Origin: Herminiimonas sp.
GTDB taxonomy: Bacteria > Pseudomonadota > Gammaproteobacteria > Burkholderiales > Burkholderiaceae
Assembly (NCBI RefSeq): GCF_030655415.1
Contig: NZ_JAURVN010000018.1
Span: 1-64,000 of the forward strand
Direction of reading: 5' to 3'
DNA: 64,000 bases
Positions within the stretch are counted from its first letter, which is position 1; each line of letters opens with the position of its first letter. The position numbers and the translations under genes were made by a program. Below the pieces are notes generated by a model. That model worked only from the letters and a program-made list of their open reading frames with translations. It had not been told where the DNA came from and did not search any database. Positions 27,058 to 35,973 of the stretch are shown in pieces.

Positions 27058-29196
27058 GTGAATAAAGCAGTCAAGCAAGTAAAAAATATATCGTCATGGC
27101 GCTCTCATTTTGCGTTACGGACATGGAGCGCAAGTGCTGTGTTGCTGTTGGCTAGTGGTGCTGTCTATGCACAAGAAGCGACGACGCAAGTGGAAGATAC
27201 GGTTGTCGTCAAGGGTAAAGCTCTCTCGGCACCAGACAAGTCCAAAGTCAAACTTGAGAGCGTGACGGGCAACGTCAGCGTGGTGAAAAATGCTGATGTT
27301 GAAAAAGGCCGTTCATCGACTTTGGAAGATGTGCTGGCCTTTGAGCCAGGTGTGTTCGCGCAGGCGGCTGGTGGCAATGATGCAGTCAAGATTTCTATTC
27401 GTGGTTCTGGTATCGCCACCGGTTCGGGTGTATTTCGGGAAGGTACTGCATTTCTGTTTGACGGTTTAGCGCTGACTGGTTCAGGCGGCACGCCTTATGA
27501 ATTGCTTGAAATGTCTGGGATTGATTACACGGAAGTGCTGCGTGGCGCGAATGCTTTTCAATATGGCGCATTGGCATTAGGTGGCGCCATTAATTTGGCG
27601 ACACATACCGGACGGACTTCCCCTGGCGCTTATGTACGGGTTGAGGCTGGTAGTTTTGGTTGGCGTAAACAACAGTTGAGTGTCGGCGGCGTATCAGAAT
27701 CAGGTGACAACGACTACTACGTCAGCGTCACTAATTCGGAACGTCGTGGCTATCAGAAATGGACGAACGTCGACGCGAAGGGGATAGTCGGTAACTTTGG
27801 TTTCCGTCTGACCCCGCAACTAGAGACACGACTCTTTGTTCGTTATCGTGAGGAGTATCACCAAAATGCTGGAGCGTTGACGATCGCGCAGATGAAAGCG
27901 GATAGTACGCAAACTGATCCTGCGCAACTTACCTCACGTGGTGATGGGACCAAACCCGGGTCAACTTTCATCGGTAGTAAAACGACTTACACCATCGATG
28001 ATATTTCCAAACTTGAGTTCGGTTTGGTCTATCACGATTACCCGCAAATTCTTGGCATCAACAATCCAACATCGCCTAACTATTGGACATGGCGCGACGT
28101 CAATGCATCCCTGCGTTACCTACGCAGCGAGCAACTGTTTGGTTTGCAAAGTGAAACCGCAATCAGTTTGACACGCACGCAGGCTATCGACTCCAGCGTC
28201 AAAACATACAACGGAACTACAAAAGCATTGTTGAAGTATGCAAAATATGACAGTTCATCCGATACCGTTCTGGCAGCGGGGAATGAGCTGCAGCTGAACC
28301 CTCGTACCTGGTTGTCTAGTGGTTTGTCAGTTGTGAATATACGTCGTGACGTAAATACGGTTTATTCGAATGTTCCAGTTTCCAATGCTGGAACCACCTA
28401 TGACCATCTTGACCTGGCGCCACGTCTTGGTTTGCGTTATGAGCTGGCACCAAAGGTCGTGGCGTTTGCTAACGTTAGCCGTTCTATTGATCCGCCTGTT
28501 ACCTGGGGATTTACTGGCTCTGGAGTGGCCACGACTGCACAAAGGGGTGTGAAAAACCTGACCGAGCAGAAGGCTAATACATTCGAAATCGGTTTGCGTG
28601 GAAGTAACGACACTTTCACCGGCAGTGTGGCGTTGTATCGCTCTGAGGTACGCAATGAGCTGTTGACTGCGCAAATTCCAGGAGTGTTACCTGCGGAAAA
28701 TGAAAAACGAAACGCCACGCCTACGGTTCACCAAGGATTAGAGGCTGGTCTGGATGCACGTTTGTGGAAAGGTGCGGGTGGCGACAACATCGTGTTGCGT
28801 CAGGCGTATACCTATAGCGACTTTCACTACAAAAACGATCCTGTTTTCGGCGGGAACGATTTGCCTGGTCTACCTAAGCATGTCTACAGTGCAGAAGCGC
28901 AATACCAGCATCCAAGCGGCTTCTATGCTGGTGTCAATGTCCGCTACGCCTCGAAAACCTGGATCGATTATGCCAACTCATTGGCTGCTCCGAATTACAC
29001 AATCTTCGGCGCCAAATTTGGTTATGAGCAACCCGGTGGTAAATGGAGCGTCTTCCTCGATTTGAGAAATCTGACTGACAAAGCGTATGCAACAGCGATC
29101 AGTCCGGCATATAACGTTCGCGGTCTGGATACCACGCGTGCGATCTATGTTGGCGATGGCTTCGGTGCGTTTGCAGGTGCGTCGTACCGCTTTTAA
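27058..29196 (+). CDS. TonB-dependent outer-membrane receptor, copy 2
   Basis: 712 residues, GTG start at 27058 with AGGAAGA upstream. The signal peptide (WSASAVLLLASGAVYAQE) and TonB box region (EDTVVVKGKAL) are almost the same as in copy 1, and the plug has VLAFEPGVF and ISIRGSGI. The barrel ends in FAGASYRF with a terminal Phe. The loops differ more than the plug and strands, as expected for receptors diverging in ligand choice. It lies 153 bases after binding protein 1 and 48 bases before binding protein 2, repeating the order receptor then binding protein. Confidence 0.9.
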   Translation: MNKAVKQVKNISSWRSHFALRTWSASAVLLLASGAVYAQEATTQVEDTVVVKGKALSAPDKSKVKLESVTGNVSVVKNADVEKGRSSTLEDVLAFEPGVFAQAAGGNDAVKISIRGSGIATGSGVFREGTAFLFDGLALTGSGGTPYELLEMSGIDYTEVLRGANAFQYGALALGGAINLATHTGRTSPGAYVRVEAGSFGWRKQQLSVGGVSESGDNDYYVSVTNSERRGYQKWTNVDAKGIVGNFGFRLTPQLETRLFVRYREEYHQNAGALTIAQMKADSTQTDPAQLTSRGDGTKPGSTFIGSKTTYTIDDISKLEFGLVYHDYPQILGINNPTSPNYWTWRDVNASLRYLRSEQLFGLQSETAISLTRTQAIDSSVKTYNGTTKALLKYAKYDSSSDTVLAAGNELQLNPRTWLSSGLSVVNIRRDVNTVYSNVPVSNAGTTYDHLDLAPRLGLRYELAPKVVAFANVSRSIDPPVTWGFTGSGVATTAQRGVKNLTEQKANTFEIGLRGSNDTFTGSVALYRSEVRNELLTAQIPGVLPAENEKRNATPTVHQGLEAGLDARLWKGAGGDNIVLRQAYTYSDFHYKNDPVFGGNDLPGLPKHVYSAEAQYQHPSGFYAGVNVRYASKTWIDYANSLAAPNYTIFGAKFGYEQPGGKWSVFLDLRNLTDKAYATAISPAYNVRGLDTTRAIYVGDGFGAFAGASYRF

Positions 29197-29244
29197 TCGA
29201 TCTGTAATTGATCTTTAAATGTAATAAATGAAGGGGCTGTAAAT

Positions 29245-30996
29245 ATGATGCGGATTGCCAAAGGCAATGGATCGATCTCTTTGCTGAATGCGCTGTTACG
29301 TATCAGCTTGTTGGCAGGCGCTTGTGTGTTGAGCGCCTGCTCATCAGGCGATAGTGAAACAAAAGCAGCCGGAACGAATCCGACAGGTTCCGGGATCTTG
29401 AAGAATGGCCAACTGAGCTATTCTGCTGCGGATTATTATCAGCAAAGCGAAGGCAAGCCTGGCGGTACTTTGCGTGCCACGGTGGCGGCGGATACGAACA
29501 CGTTTGATGTGCATTCGATTTCGCACGGTAATGTGCAATGGCTGGGTCGGATCATCTACGATGCTCTGGTCTATCAAGATGAAGAAGGCAATATTTCTCC
29601 ATGGTTGGCGAAGTCGTGGGACATCTCTGCAGATGGCAAGGTATATACCTTTCATTTGCGTGAGGGCGTCACGTTCAGCGATGGCACGCCTTTCAATGCC
29701 GAAGCAGTGCAAGTGAATCTGGAGCACATGCGTGATCCAGCGACCAAGTCGCCACTGGCTGCTGCTTACATCAAGCCTTATGTGCGCGGGCGGATTATTG
29801 ATCCCTACACTTTCGAAGCGACCTTGAAGGAACCGTACGCGCCTTTCCTCGATGTATTGGCGCAATCATGGTTGAGCATGATTTCACCTAAGCAGATCAA
29901 GGAAGATCCAAAATCGATTGCCGAAAAGCCGATCGGTTCTGGCCCGTTTGTACTTGAGAGTTACACACGCAGTCAGGGTGCAAGCTTCGTCAAGCGTGCG
30001 GACTACAACTGGGCGCCGCCGGTAGTGCGACATCAAGGTCCGGCATATCTGGATCGCATAGAGCTGATCTTTGTACCGGAAGCGATGATTCGTTATTCAT
30101 CGTTGCAAAGCGGCCAGTCTGATTTCACGCTGGATGCGCCGCCACAAAATGCACAAGCGATTCGTGCGAATCCTGATTTGCGTTTTCATAGCCGCATCCG
30201 TAAAGCGAATCCATTCCGCAGTCTGACCTTCAATACCGAGCGCGCGCCCTTTGATGATGTGTTGGTACGCAAGGCTTTGGCGTTGGCAATCGATAGAGAA
30301 GGCGTCGCATGGATTGCCGGCTTCGGTGAGTTTTTGCCAAAGAGCGATTATCTTGCGGCTAACACGCGTTACTACGATCCGTCGTTTAAAAACGCATTGG
30401 TTTATAACGTCACCGAAGCTGCGCGTTTGTTTGATCAGGCGGGCTGGACTGAACGTGATGCAGAGGGATATCGCACAAAGAATGGTCAGCGTCTTTCAGC
30501 GACTTTGTTGATTACCGAAAATCCGGGTTTTCCAAATAGCGTTGCTGTGGCGATTCAGGCCGATGCGCGTAAAGCCGGATTTGAACTAAAGATTGAGATG
30601 GTGCCTTTGGCGGTGTCAACTGAACGACGCTACGCGGGCGACTATCAAGCTTTGGGTGGCGGCTATTGGCACACGAATACGCCGGATGGACTCTACATTC
30701 TTTATCACAGCAATTCGATCGCCAGCGAAAAGTTGATAGGACAAAACAGTTCGCGCTTGCGTGATCCAGAACTCGACGACGCATTGGAGCGTGCTCGCAA
30801 GTCCACCGATCCATCCGAGTTGCAGGCGCTTTACAGCACTGCGCAACGAAGATTGACGGAGCTGGTGCCGGCTGTTCCTTCTTACGAAAGTCATCACATG
30901 ATTGCTTATCGCAAAGAAGTTAAGGGCGTGATCTTTGATACCTCGCATAACACTCCTTTATTCATCGGCGTGTGGCTGGACAAGGCGGCGCAATGA
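29245..30996 (+). CDS. ABC importer substrate-binding lipoprotein (DppA/SBP_bac_5 family), copy 2
   Basis: 583 residues with lipobox LSACS after a typical lipoprotein signal. It shares long blocks with copy 1, for example FNAEAVQVNLEHMRDPATKS against FNAEAVRINLEHMRNPATKS, and the same QALGxGxWHTNTxDGLYILY segment. The start is ATG 29245 (a second ATG follows). The last codons overlap the start of the DppB-like permease (ATGA), so it is tightly coupled to the transporter. Both copies probably serve the same permeases, giving the importer two specificities. Confidence 0.9.
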   Translation: MMRIAKGNGSISLLNALLRISLLAGACVLSACSSGDSETKAAGTNPTGSGILKNGQLSYSAADYYQQSEGKPGGTLRATVAADTNTFDVHSISHGNVQWLGRIIYDALVYQDEEGNISPWLAKSWDISADGKVYTFHLREGVTFSDGTPFNAEAVQVNLEHMRDPATKSPLAAAYIKPYVRGRIIDPYTFEATLKEPYAPFLDVLAQSWLSMISPKQIKEDPKSIAEKPIGSGPFVLESYTRSQGASFVKRADYNWAPPVVRHQGPAYLDRIELIFVPEAMIRYSSLQSGQSDFTLDAPPQNAQAIRANPDLRFHSRIRKANPFRSLTFNTERAPFDDVLVRKALALAIDREGVAWIAGFGEFLPKSDYLAANTRYYDPSFKNALVYNVTEAARLFDQAGWTERDAEGYRTKNGQRLSATLLITENPGFPNSVAVAIQADARKAGFELKIEMVPLAVSTERRYAGDYQALGGGYWHTNTPDGLYILYHSNSIASEKLIGQNSSRLRDPELDDALERARKSTDPSELQALYSTAQRRLTELVPAVPSYESHHMIAYRKEVKGVIFDTSHNTPLFIGVWLDKAAQ

Positions 30997-31925
30997 ATAA
31001 TCTAAAGCGAATACTTTTCCGTTTGCTGGCAGGCATTGGCGTGTTGTGGGGCGCTGCAACATTGACCTTCATTGCCATCAATGTTACCGGTGGCGACACG
31101 GCGCTGGCGATTGTCGGCGGACCGGATGCGATGCCGACTGCCGAAGTCTTGGCGCGTGTACGTATCGAATACGGTCTCGATAAACCATTGATCGTCCAGT
31201 ATGGAAATTACCTTGGTCGTCTAGCGCAAGGTGATCTTGGCGAATCTTATCGTCTGCGCGTTCCTGTTCTGCAAGCAGTCACGCAACAACTAGGTGCGAC
31301 TGTGCAACTGGCATTGTGCGCGGGCATCTTGTCGATCACGGTTTCCGTTCTGCTGGCGTTGTTGACGGCACGTCGCGCGCAATGGATACGCTCATTTACT
31401 TCTGGTGCTGAACTGACGCTTACTTCCGCACCATCGTTTGTGATCGGCATTTTGTTACTGCTGGTGTTTTCGTTTTATTTTCACTTCTTTCCGGCATCGG
31501 GTTCACAAGGTTGGCGCTCCTTAGTACTACCGACAATTGCGCTGTCTTTGCCCATCATTGGGGTGTTGACGCAGGTGCTGCGACAGGAGGTGGAAGACGT
31601 GCTTGAGCAACCTTTTATTTTGACTGCACGCGCACGCGGCATGTCGGATACCGGCGTGCGTTTTCGTCATGCTTTGCGACATGCATTGATCCCTCTTGTC
31701 ACCTTGTCCGGCTTTGTGTTTGCCAGTTTGTTAGGCGGTGCAGTGGTAGTCGAGATGTTGTTTGCACGTCAGGGCGTAGGGCGACTGATGCTGGATGCTG
31801 CCAACAGCAAGGATGTACCTATCGTGCTTGGCATCACTTTGCTGGCTGCCTTCATCTATGTCGTTGTCAATCTGGTTGTTGACGTTCTGTATGGATTGAT
31901 CGATCCACGTGTACGCGCAACCTAA
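30993..31925 (+). CDS. ABC importer permease, DppB/OppB family
   Basis: 310 residues, six membrane helices, with the DppB features YGLDKPLIVQYGNYLGRLAQGDLGES in the first periplasmic part (here given as two overlapping signatures YGLDKPLIVQYGNYLG and LAQGDLGES) and the ATPase-contact loop ARARGMSDTGVRFRHALRHA. The start at ATG 30993 overlaps the previous stop by four bases. It completes the importer begun at 20366. In most oligopeptide-family operons DppB directly precedes DppC; here about 10 kb lies between them and DppB comes last. Confidence 0.9.
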   Translation: MNNLKRILFRLLAGIGVLWGAATLTFIAINVTGGDTALAIVGGPDAMPTAEVLARVRIEYGLDKPLIVQYGNYLGRLAQGDLGESYRLRVPVLQAVTQQLGATVQLALCAGILSITVSVLLALLTARRAQWIRSFTSGAELTLTSAPSFVIGILLLLVFSFYFHFFPASGSQGWRSLVLPTIALSLPIIGVLTQVLRQEVEDVLEQPFILTARARGMSDTGVRFRHALRHALIPLVTLSGFVFASLLGGAVVVEMLFARQGVGRLMLDAANSKDVPIVLGITLLAAFIYVVVNLVVDVLYGLIDPRVRAT

Positions 31926-31966
31926 TTAATCGTAATTTAAATTTTCTTAAGCAAGGCCTGAATATC

Positions 31967-33271
31967 ATGACTCAAACTGCTACCGTTCATCATCTTGAAC
32001 AAAAATCTGCCGCCCACGCTGGCTTTGTTCGTCCTACTTACGAAGAGTTGGCGCAACGCTTTCGACCTATCTTTGAGCGCATTGCCGAAGGTGCGGTTGA
32101 GCGAGAACAAAACCGTGCACTTCCGTATGAAGCAGTGAAGTGGCTGCGTGAAGCTGGCTTTGGCCGGGTACGTATTCCGCAAGCATATGGCGGTTTTGGC
32201 GCGACGATTCCACAACTGTTCCGTTTGTTGGTAGAGCTGGCAACTGCAGATTCCAACGTATCGCATTTGTTGCGTGGCCATTTCGCATTTCTCGAAAGCC
32301 GCATCAATCACACCGATGAAGCGGTGCGCGAATTCTGGTTTCCAAAAATCGTGGAAGGTGCCTTGATCGGCTATGCAATGGCAGAGTTGACCGAAGTCAC
32401 CGGTACCAGCGCTACCATCACGCAGACAGATGGAAAGTGGTTCTTGAACGGCAAAAAGTATTACAGCACTGGGACTATTTACGCGGACTGGATCGTGGCC
32501 TCTGTCGTGGATGGCGAGGAGCGCGTCAGCGTTGCATTGCTTGCGAATTCGCCAGGCGTGACACGCGAAGATGATTGGGATGGTTTCGGTCAACGCATGA
32601 CGGGCAGCGGCACCACGATTTTTGAGCAAGTCGAAATCGACCCGGCGAATATCAATCGTCGTCTGACCGGCAAAGATAGCTACGCGCAGTCATATCAAAA
32701 AGCTTTTTTGCAATTGATCTTGCTGGCGTCGATCGCCGGTGTCGGTCGTGCGATCAAGCGTGATGGCATTGCATTCGTACAGCGCAAGACGCGTGCGTTC
32801 GGCGTGATGGGGGAATCCAGTCCACGTAACGATCCACTTGTACAACGCGTAGTTGGCCGTCTGGCTAGTTTGTCGTTTGCCGCAGATACGATCGTGGAAG
32901 GCATTGCGCTCGCTTTGGAAGAAGTGCATCAAGCGCGTCTGGCGGATACTGCCGATGAATCGCTGTATGTAGAAACTGAAATCAAGGCATTCCAGGCGCA
33001 ACAAGTGGTGATTGATCTAGTGCTGCAAGCGAGTACTTTGCTGTTTGAAGTTGGTGGTGCATCGGCTACCAGCGAAACTCGTCGTCTTGATCGCCACTGG
33101 CGTAACGCGCGCACTGCGGCCTCGCATAATCCAGCGATTTTCCGTGAACGTGCGATTGGCGATTACTACTTGAACGGTACCGTGCCGGATGCCGCATGGG
33201 CTGCGGCTGAAAAAGAAAAGGAAGAAGCCAAGGCGAAAGAAAAGGAAGACGCCGCAGCAAAGGCAAGCTGA
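31967..33271 (+). CDS. DszC-like flavin monooxygenase (acyl-CoA dehydrogenase fold)
   Basis: 434 residues with the acyl-CoA dehydrogenase fold: N-terminal helices with REAGFGRVRIPQAYGGFGA, a middle domain with MAELTEVTGTSATIT and WFLNGKKYYSTGT, and C-terminal helices. The pattern around YYSTGTIYADW resembles DszC/SfnB-type FMNH2-dependent monooxygenases of sulfur scavenging more than true dehydrogenases, and no acyl-CoA pathway genes are near. A Lys/Glu/Ala-rich tail of about 20 residues ends the protein. It follows the permease by 41 bases in the same direction. The substrate is unknown; attack on an organosulfur compound is the best guess. Confidence 0.8.
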   Translation: MTQTATVHHLEQKSAAHAGFVRPTYEELAQRFRPIFERIAEGAVEREQNRALPYEAVKWLREAGFGRVRIPQAYGGFGATIPQLFRLLVELATADSNVSHLLRGHFAFLESRINHTDEAVREFWFPKIVEGALIGYAMAELTEVTGTSATITQTDGKWFLNGKKYYSTGTIYADWIVASVVDGEERVSVALLANSPGVTREDDWDGFGQRMTGSGTTIFEQVEIDPANINRRLTGKDSYAQSYQKAFLQLILLASIAGVGRAIKRDGIAFVQRKTRAFGVMGESSPRNDPLVQRVVGRLASLSFAADTIVEGIALALEEVHQARLADTADESLYVETEIKAFQAQQVVIDLVLQASTLLFEVGGASATSETRRLDRHWRNARTAASHNPAIFRERAIGDYYLNGTVPDAAWAAAEKEKEEAKAKEKEDAAAKAS

Positions 33272-33919
33272 TGTCAGAGACAACACTGCAAGCCTATTAC
33301 GCCGCCCGCGCGCTTGAATATGACGAGGTTTATTTAAAGCCGGAGCGGCAAGCCGATTTACGTGCGATCGAGCGTTGGCTCTTGTCTCGCTTTATTGATG
33401 CGCACGTATTGGAAGTGGCATGCGGTACTGGCTACTGGACGCAATTTATTGCGCCGCTTGCTTCAGCGATTACTGCTATTGATGCGACGGCAGAAACGCT
33501 GAAGATAGCGGAGCAGCGTGTACGCAATAATGATGTCCACTTTGAGGTTGGCGATGCTTATGCATTGCCACACGTTGAAGGCGGTTTCGATGGCGCGTTT
33601 GCAGGCTTTTTGGTTTTCTCATGTACCGAAGGAAAGACGTCAGGAATTTTTATCTGGTTTGCACGCGCGCTTGAAGCCAGGTGCACGGGTGATCCTGCTC
33701 GATAATCGCTACGTTGAAAACAGTAGCTCCGCTATCGTCGAAGAGGACGCCAATGGCAATACTTTTCAAAATAGAGTTTTGAAGAACGGTGAGACGCATC
33801 GTGTGCTGAAAAATTTCCCAGACGAAGCTGAGCTGCAATCGCTCATAGCAGATTCCGCTAAAAACGCAGTCTTTAAAACATGGCCATTCTTTTGGGCGTT
33901 CAAGTATGAAGTCGTCTAA
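33271..33919 (+). pseudogene. Class I SAM-dependent methyltransferase with a frameshift
   Basis: The first frame (33271 to 33705) gives the N-terminal half with motif I VLEVACGTGYW and DAYALPHVEGGFDGAFAGF. The rest of the family sequence (WFSHVPKERRQEFLSGL, LKPGARVILLDN) continues in the next frame up to 33919. Removing one T from the run of five at 33607-33611 joins them into an intact protein of about 215 residues. The ATG overlaps the DszC-like stop by one base. This is either a true one-base insertion, a sequencing error, or rarely a +1 shift. As written, the product would be cut after the SAM-binding half. Confidence 0.82.
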
Positions 33920-34442
33920 ATCATCCGAAGAACCATCGATACGTAATGCAACAAGCGAAGATGCGGCAGCCATCGCAAGCATCCATGTAAAGTCATGGCA
34001 GTCTGCGTATGCGGATATTTTCCCCGCTGAATATCTTGCAGGTCTTTCGATAGAAGCGCGTACCAAGGCATGGCAGCAATTGTTGGAAGACAATCAAAAT
34101 GTCACGCTGGTTGCTGAAGCAAATGGAGCCATCGTAGCGTGGGCATCGGGTGGCCTTAGTCGCGATGCCGATGGCAACGGCAGTTCGGAGCTGCACGCAA
34201 TCTATGTATTGCCAGCCTATTGGGGCAAGCAAATAGGTGCAGCATTGATGAGCGGCATCGAAGCGGTCTTGCACTTCGCACCGAAGACGACCTTATGGGT
34301 ACTGCGTGAGAATCATAGAGCGATTCGGTTTTATGAAAAATTCGGTTACGTCGCCGACGGTACCCAAAATGAATTGGAACGTGGTGGTGTCAAGCGCTGG
34401 GAAATTCGCTTGCAGAAAACGAACAATAAACAAGTCGCTTAG
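33906..34442 (+). CDS. GNAT-family N-acetyltransferase
   Basis: 178 residues. The GNAT fold is seen from IRNATSEDAAAIASIHVKSW through ELHAIYVLPAYWGKQIGAAL, which is the acetyl-CoA-binding motif A, to the closing NHRAIRFYEKFGYVADG. The start overlaps the methyltransferase end by 14 bases, so the two were probably translated together. The substrate is unknown. It ends four bases from the stop of the convergent glycerol kinase gene. Confidence 0.88.
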   Translation: MKSSKSSEEPSIRNATSEDAAAIASIHVKSWQSAYADIFPAEYLAGLSIEARTKAWQQLLEDNQNVTLVAEANGAIVAWASGGLSRDADGNGSSELHAIYVLPAYWGKQIGAALMSGIEAVLHFAPKTTLWVLRENHRAIRFYEKFGYVADGTQNELERGGVKRWEIRLQKTNNKQVA

Positions 34443-34446
34443 GATA

Positions 34447-35943
34447 TTAATCGGCCCACGCTTTTGCGCGTTCCACTGCTCTATGCCAAGTATCTAATCG
34501 TTGCTGACGTTCATCCGATTTCATGTTCGGTTCGAAGCGTTTATCCATTTGCCACTGAGCAGAAATTTCTTCCTTCGACGCCCAGAACGAGACGGCCAGT
34601 CCAGCAAGATAGGCCGCGCCCAAGGCGGTGGTTTCTGTGATGATAGGTCGCACCACCGGCACATTCAATATATCTGCCTGAAATTGCATCAGCAAATCAT
34701 TGCGTGCTGCGCCGCCATCAACGCGTAGTTCATGCAAGGAGATGCCAGCGTCTTTTTGCATCGCTTGCAATAGATCGACAGTTTGGTAGGCGATGCTTTC
34801 CAGCGCAGCGCGTGCGATGTGGGCCTTATTGCTGCCGCGTGTCATACCGATGATGGTGCCGCGCGCATACGCATCCCAATACGGCGCACCCAGACCGCTG
34901 AACGCGGGCACGAATACGACGCCGCCGTTATCTGGCACGCTGCTCGCTAGCGCTTCTACTTCGCTGGAATTGTTGATGATGCCTAACCCGTCGCGCAGCC
35001 ATTGAACGATGGCGCCAGCCATGAAGACGCTGCCTTCCAGCATGTAATCGGTGCGTGCAGCTTTACCTGTGCCGAGTGTCCAACCTATGGTTGTCAGCAG
35101 ATTGTTGTGCGAGGTGATGGCTTGTTCGCCGGTATTCAGCAGCATGAAGCAGCCGGTGCCATAAGTGTTCTTTGCCATTCCGGGTTTGTGGCAAGCCTGA
35201 CCAAAGGTGGCGGCTTGTTGATCGCCTGCGATACCGGCAATCGCGATGGGCGCACCGAATAATTCGGCATGCGTGTGCGCTGCGATACCGCTGCTGGCAA
35301 GAACTTCTGGCAATAGTGAAGACGGAATATTCAGCAAGCTCAACAACTCATCGTCCCATTGCTTTGTATGAATATTGAAGAGCAAGGTGCGCGATGCATT
35401 GCTGCTATCGGTGACGTGCTTACCGCTTAATTTAAAAATCAACCAGCTATCGACAGTGCCAAATGCGAGTTCGCCGCGTTCGGCTTTTGATCTTGCACCG
35501 GGAATATTGTCGAGCAGCCATTTCAGTTTGGTGCCTGAAAAATAGGCATCCAGTATTAAGCCGGTTTTCTGCTGGAACAATGCAGCTTTGCCTTCTGCAC
35601 GTAATTGATCGCACAGTGCTGCCGTGCGTCTGTCTTGCCAGACGATAGCATTCGCAATCGGTTCGCCGGTTTTTCTATCCCACAGCACAGTCGTTTCGCG
35701 CTGGTTGGTGATGCCGATTGCTGCAATGTCGGATGCGTTGAGCTGATGTTCTTTCAATACCTGCTGCACAACCGCAAGCTGGCTTTGCCAAATGTCGTTG
35801 GCGTTGTGCTCGACCCAGCCCGGCTCGGGAAATATCTGTGCATATTCCTGTTGCGCCGTGCCGTGAATCTGACCGGCATGATTGAACAGGATCGCACGCG
35901 AGCTGGTAGTTCCTTGATCGATTGCGAGTATGAATTTGCTCAT
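34447..35943 (-). CDS. glpK: Glycerol kinase
   Basis: 498 residues, full length. FGGY-kinase motifs are clear: [16 protein letters not shown] at the N-terminus, [29 protein letters not shown] and the C-terminal [18 protein letters not shown]. It phosphorylates glycerol to glycerol-3-phosphate with ATP in the cytoplasm. No glpF, glpD or glpR is in the window; its upstream neighbour on the same strand is an SMP-30-family lactonase 30 bases away, so they may share a transcript. Confidence 0.96.
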   Translation of the reverse strand: MSKFILAIDQGTTSSRAILFNHAGQIHGTAQQEYAQIFPEPGWVEHNANDIWQSQLAVVQQVLKEHQLNASDIAAIGITNQRETTVLWDRKTGEPIANAIVWQDRRTAALCDQLRAEGKAALFQQKTGLILDAYFSGTKLKWLLDNIPGARSKAERGELAFGTVDSWLIFKLSGKHVTDSSNASRTLLFNIHTKQWDDELLSLLNIPSSLLPEVLASSGIAAHTHAELFGAPIAIAGIAGDQQAATFGQACHKPGMAKNTYGTGCFMLLNTGEQAITSHNNLLTTIGWTLGTGKAARTDYMLEGSVFMAGAIVQWLRDGLGIINNSSEVEALASSVPDNGGVVFVPAFSGLGAPYWDAYARGTIIGMTRGSNKAHIARAALESIAYQTVDLLQAMQKDAGISLHELRVDGGAARNDLLMQFQADILNVPVVRPIITETTALGAAYLAGLAVSFWASKEEISAQWQMDKRFEPNMKSDERQQRLDTWHRAVERAKAWAD

Positions 35944-35973
35944 CGCTAAGCCAGGTTCTTTGTCAGATATTCA

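Noticed and set aside
31937..32629. Open frame of 230 codons on the minus strand
   Set aside because: It is antisense to the DszC-like monooxygenase and has no recognisable motif.
33607..33611. Programmed ribosomal frameshifting as the explanation for the split methyltransferase
   Set aside because: The shift needed is +1 and no known +1 signal (rare codon or stop at the slip site with an upstream Shine-Dalgarno) is visible; mutation or sequencing error is simpler.
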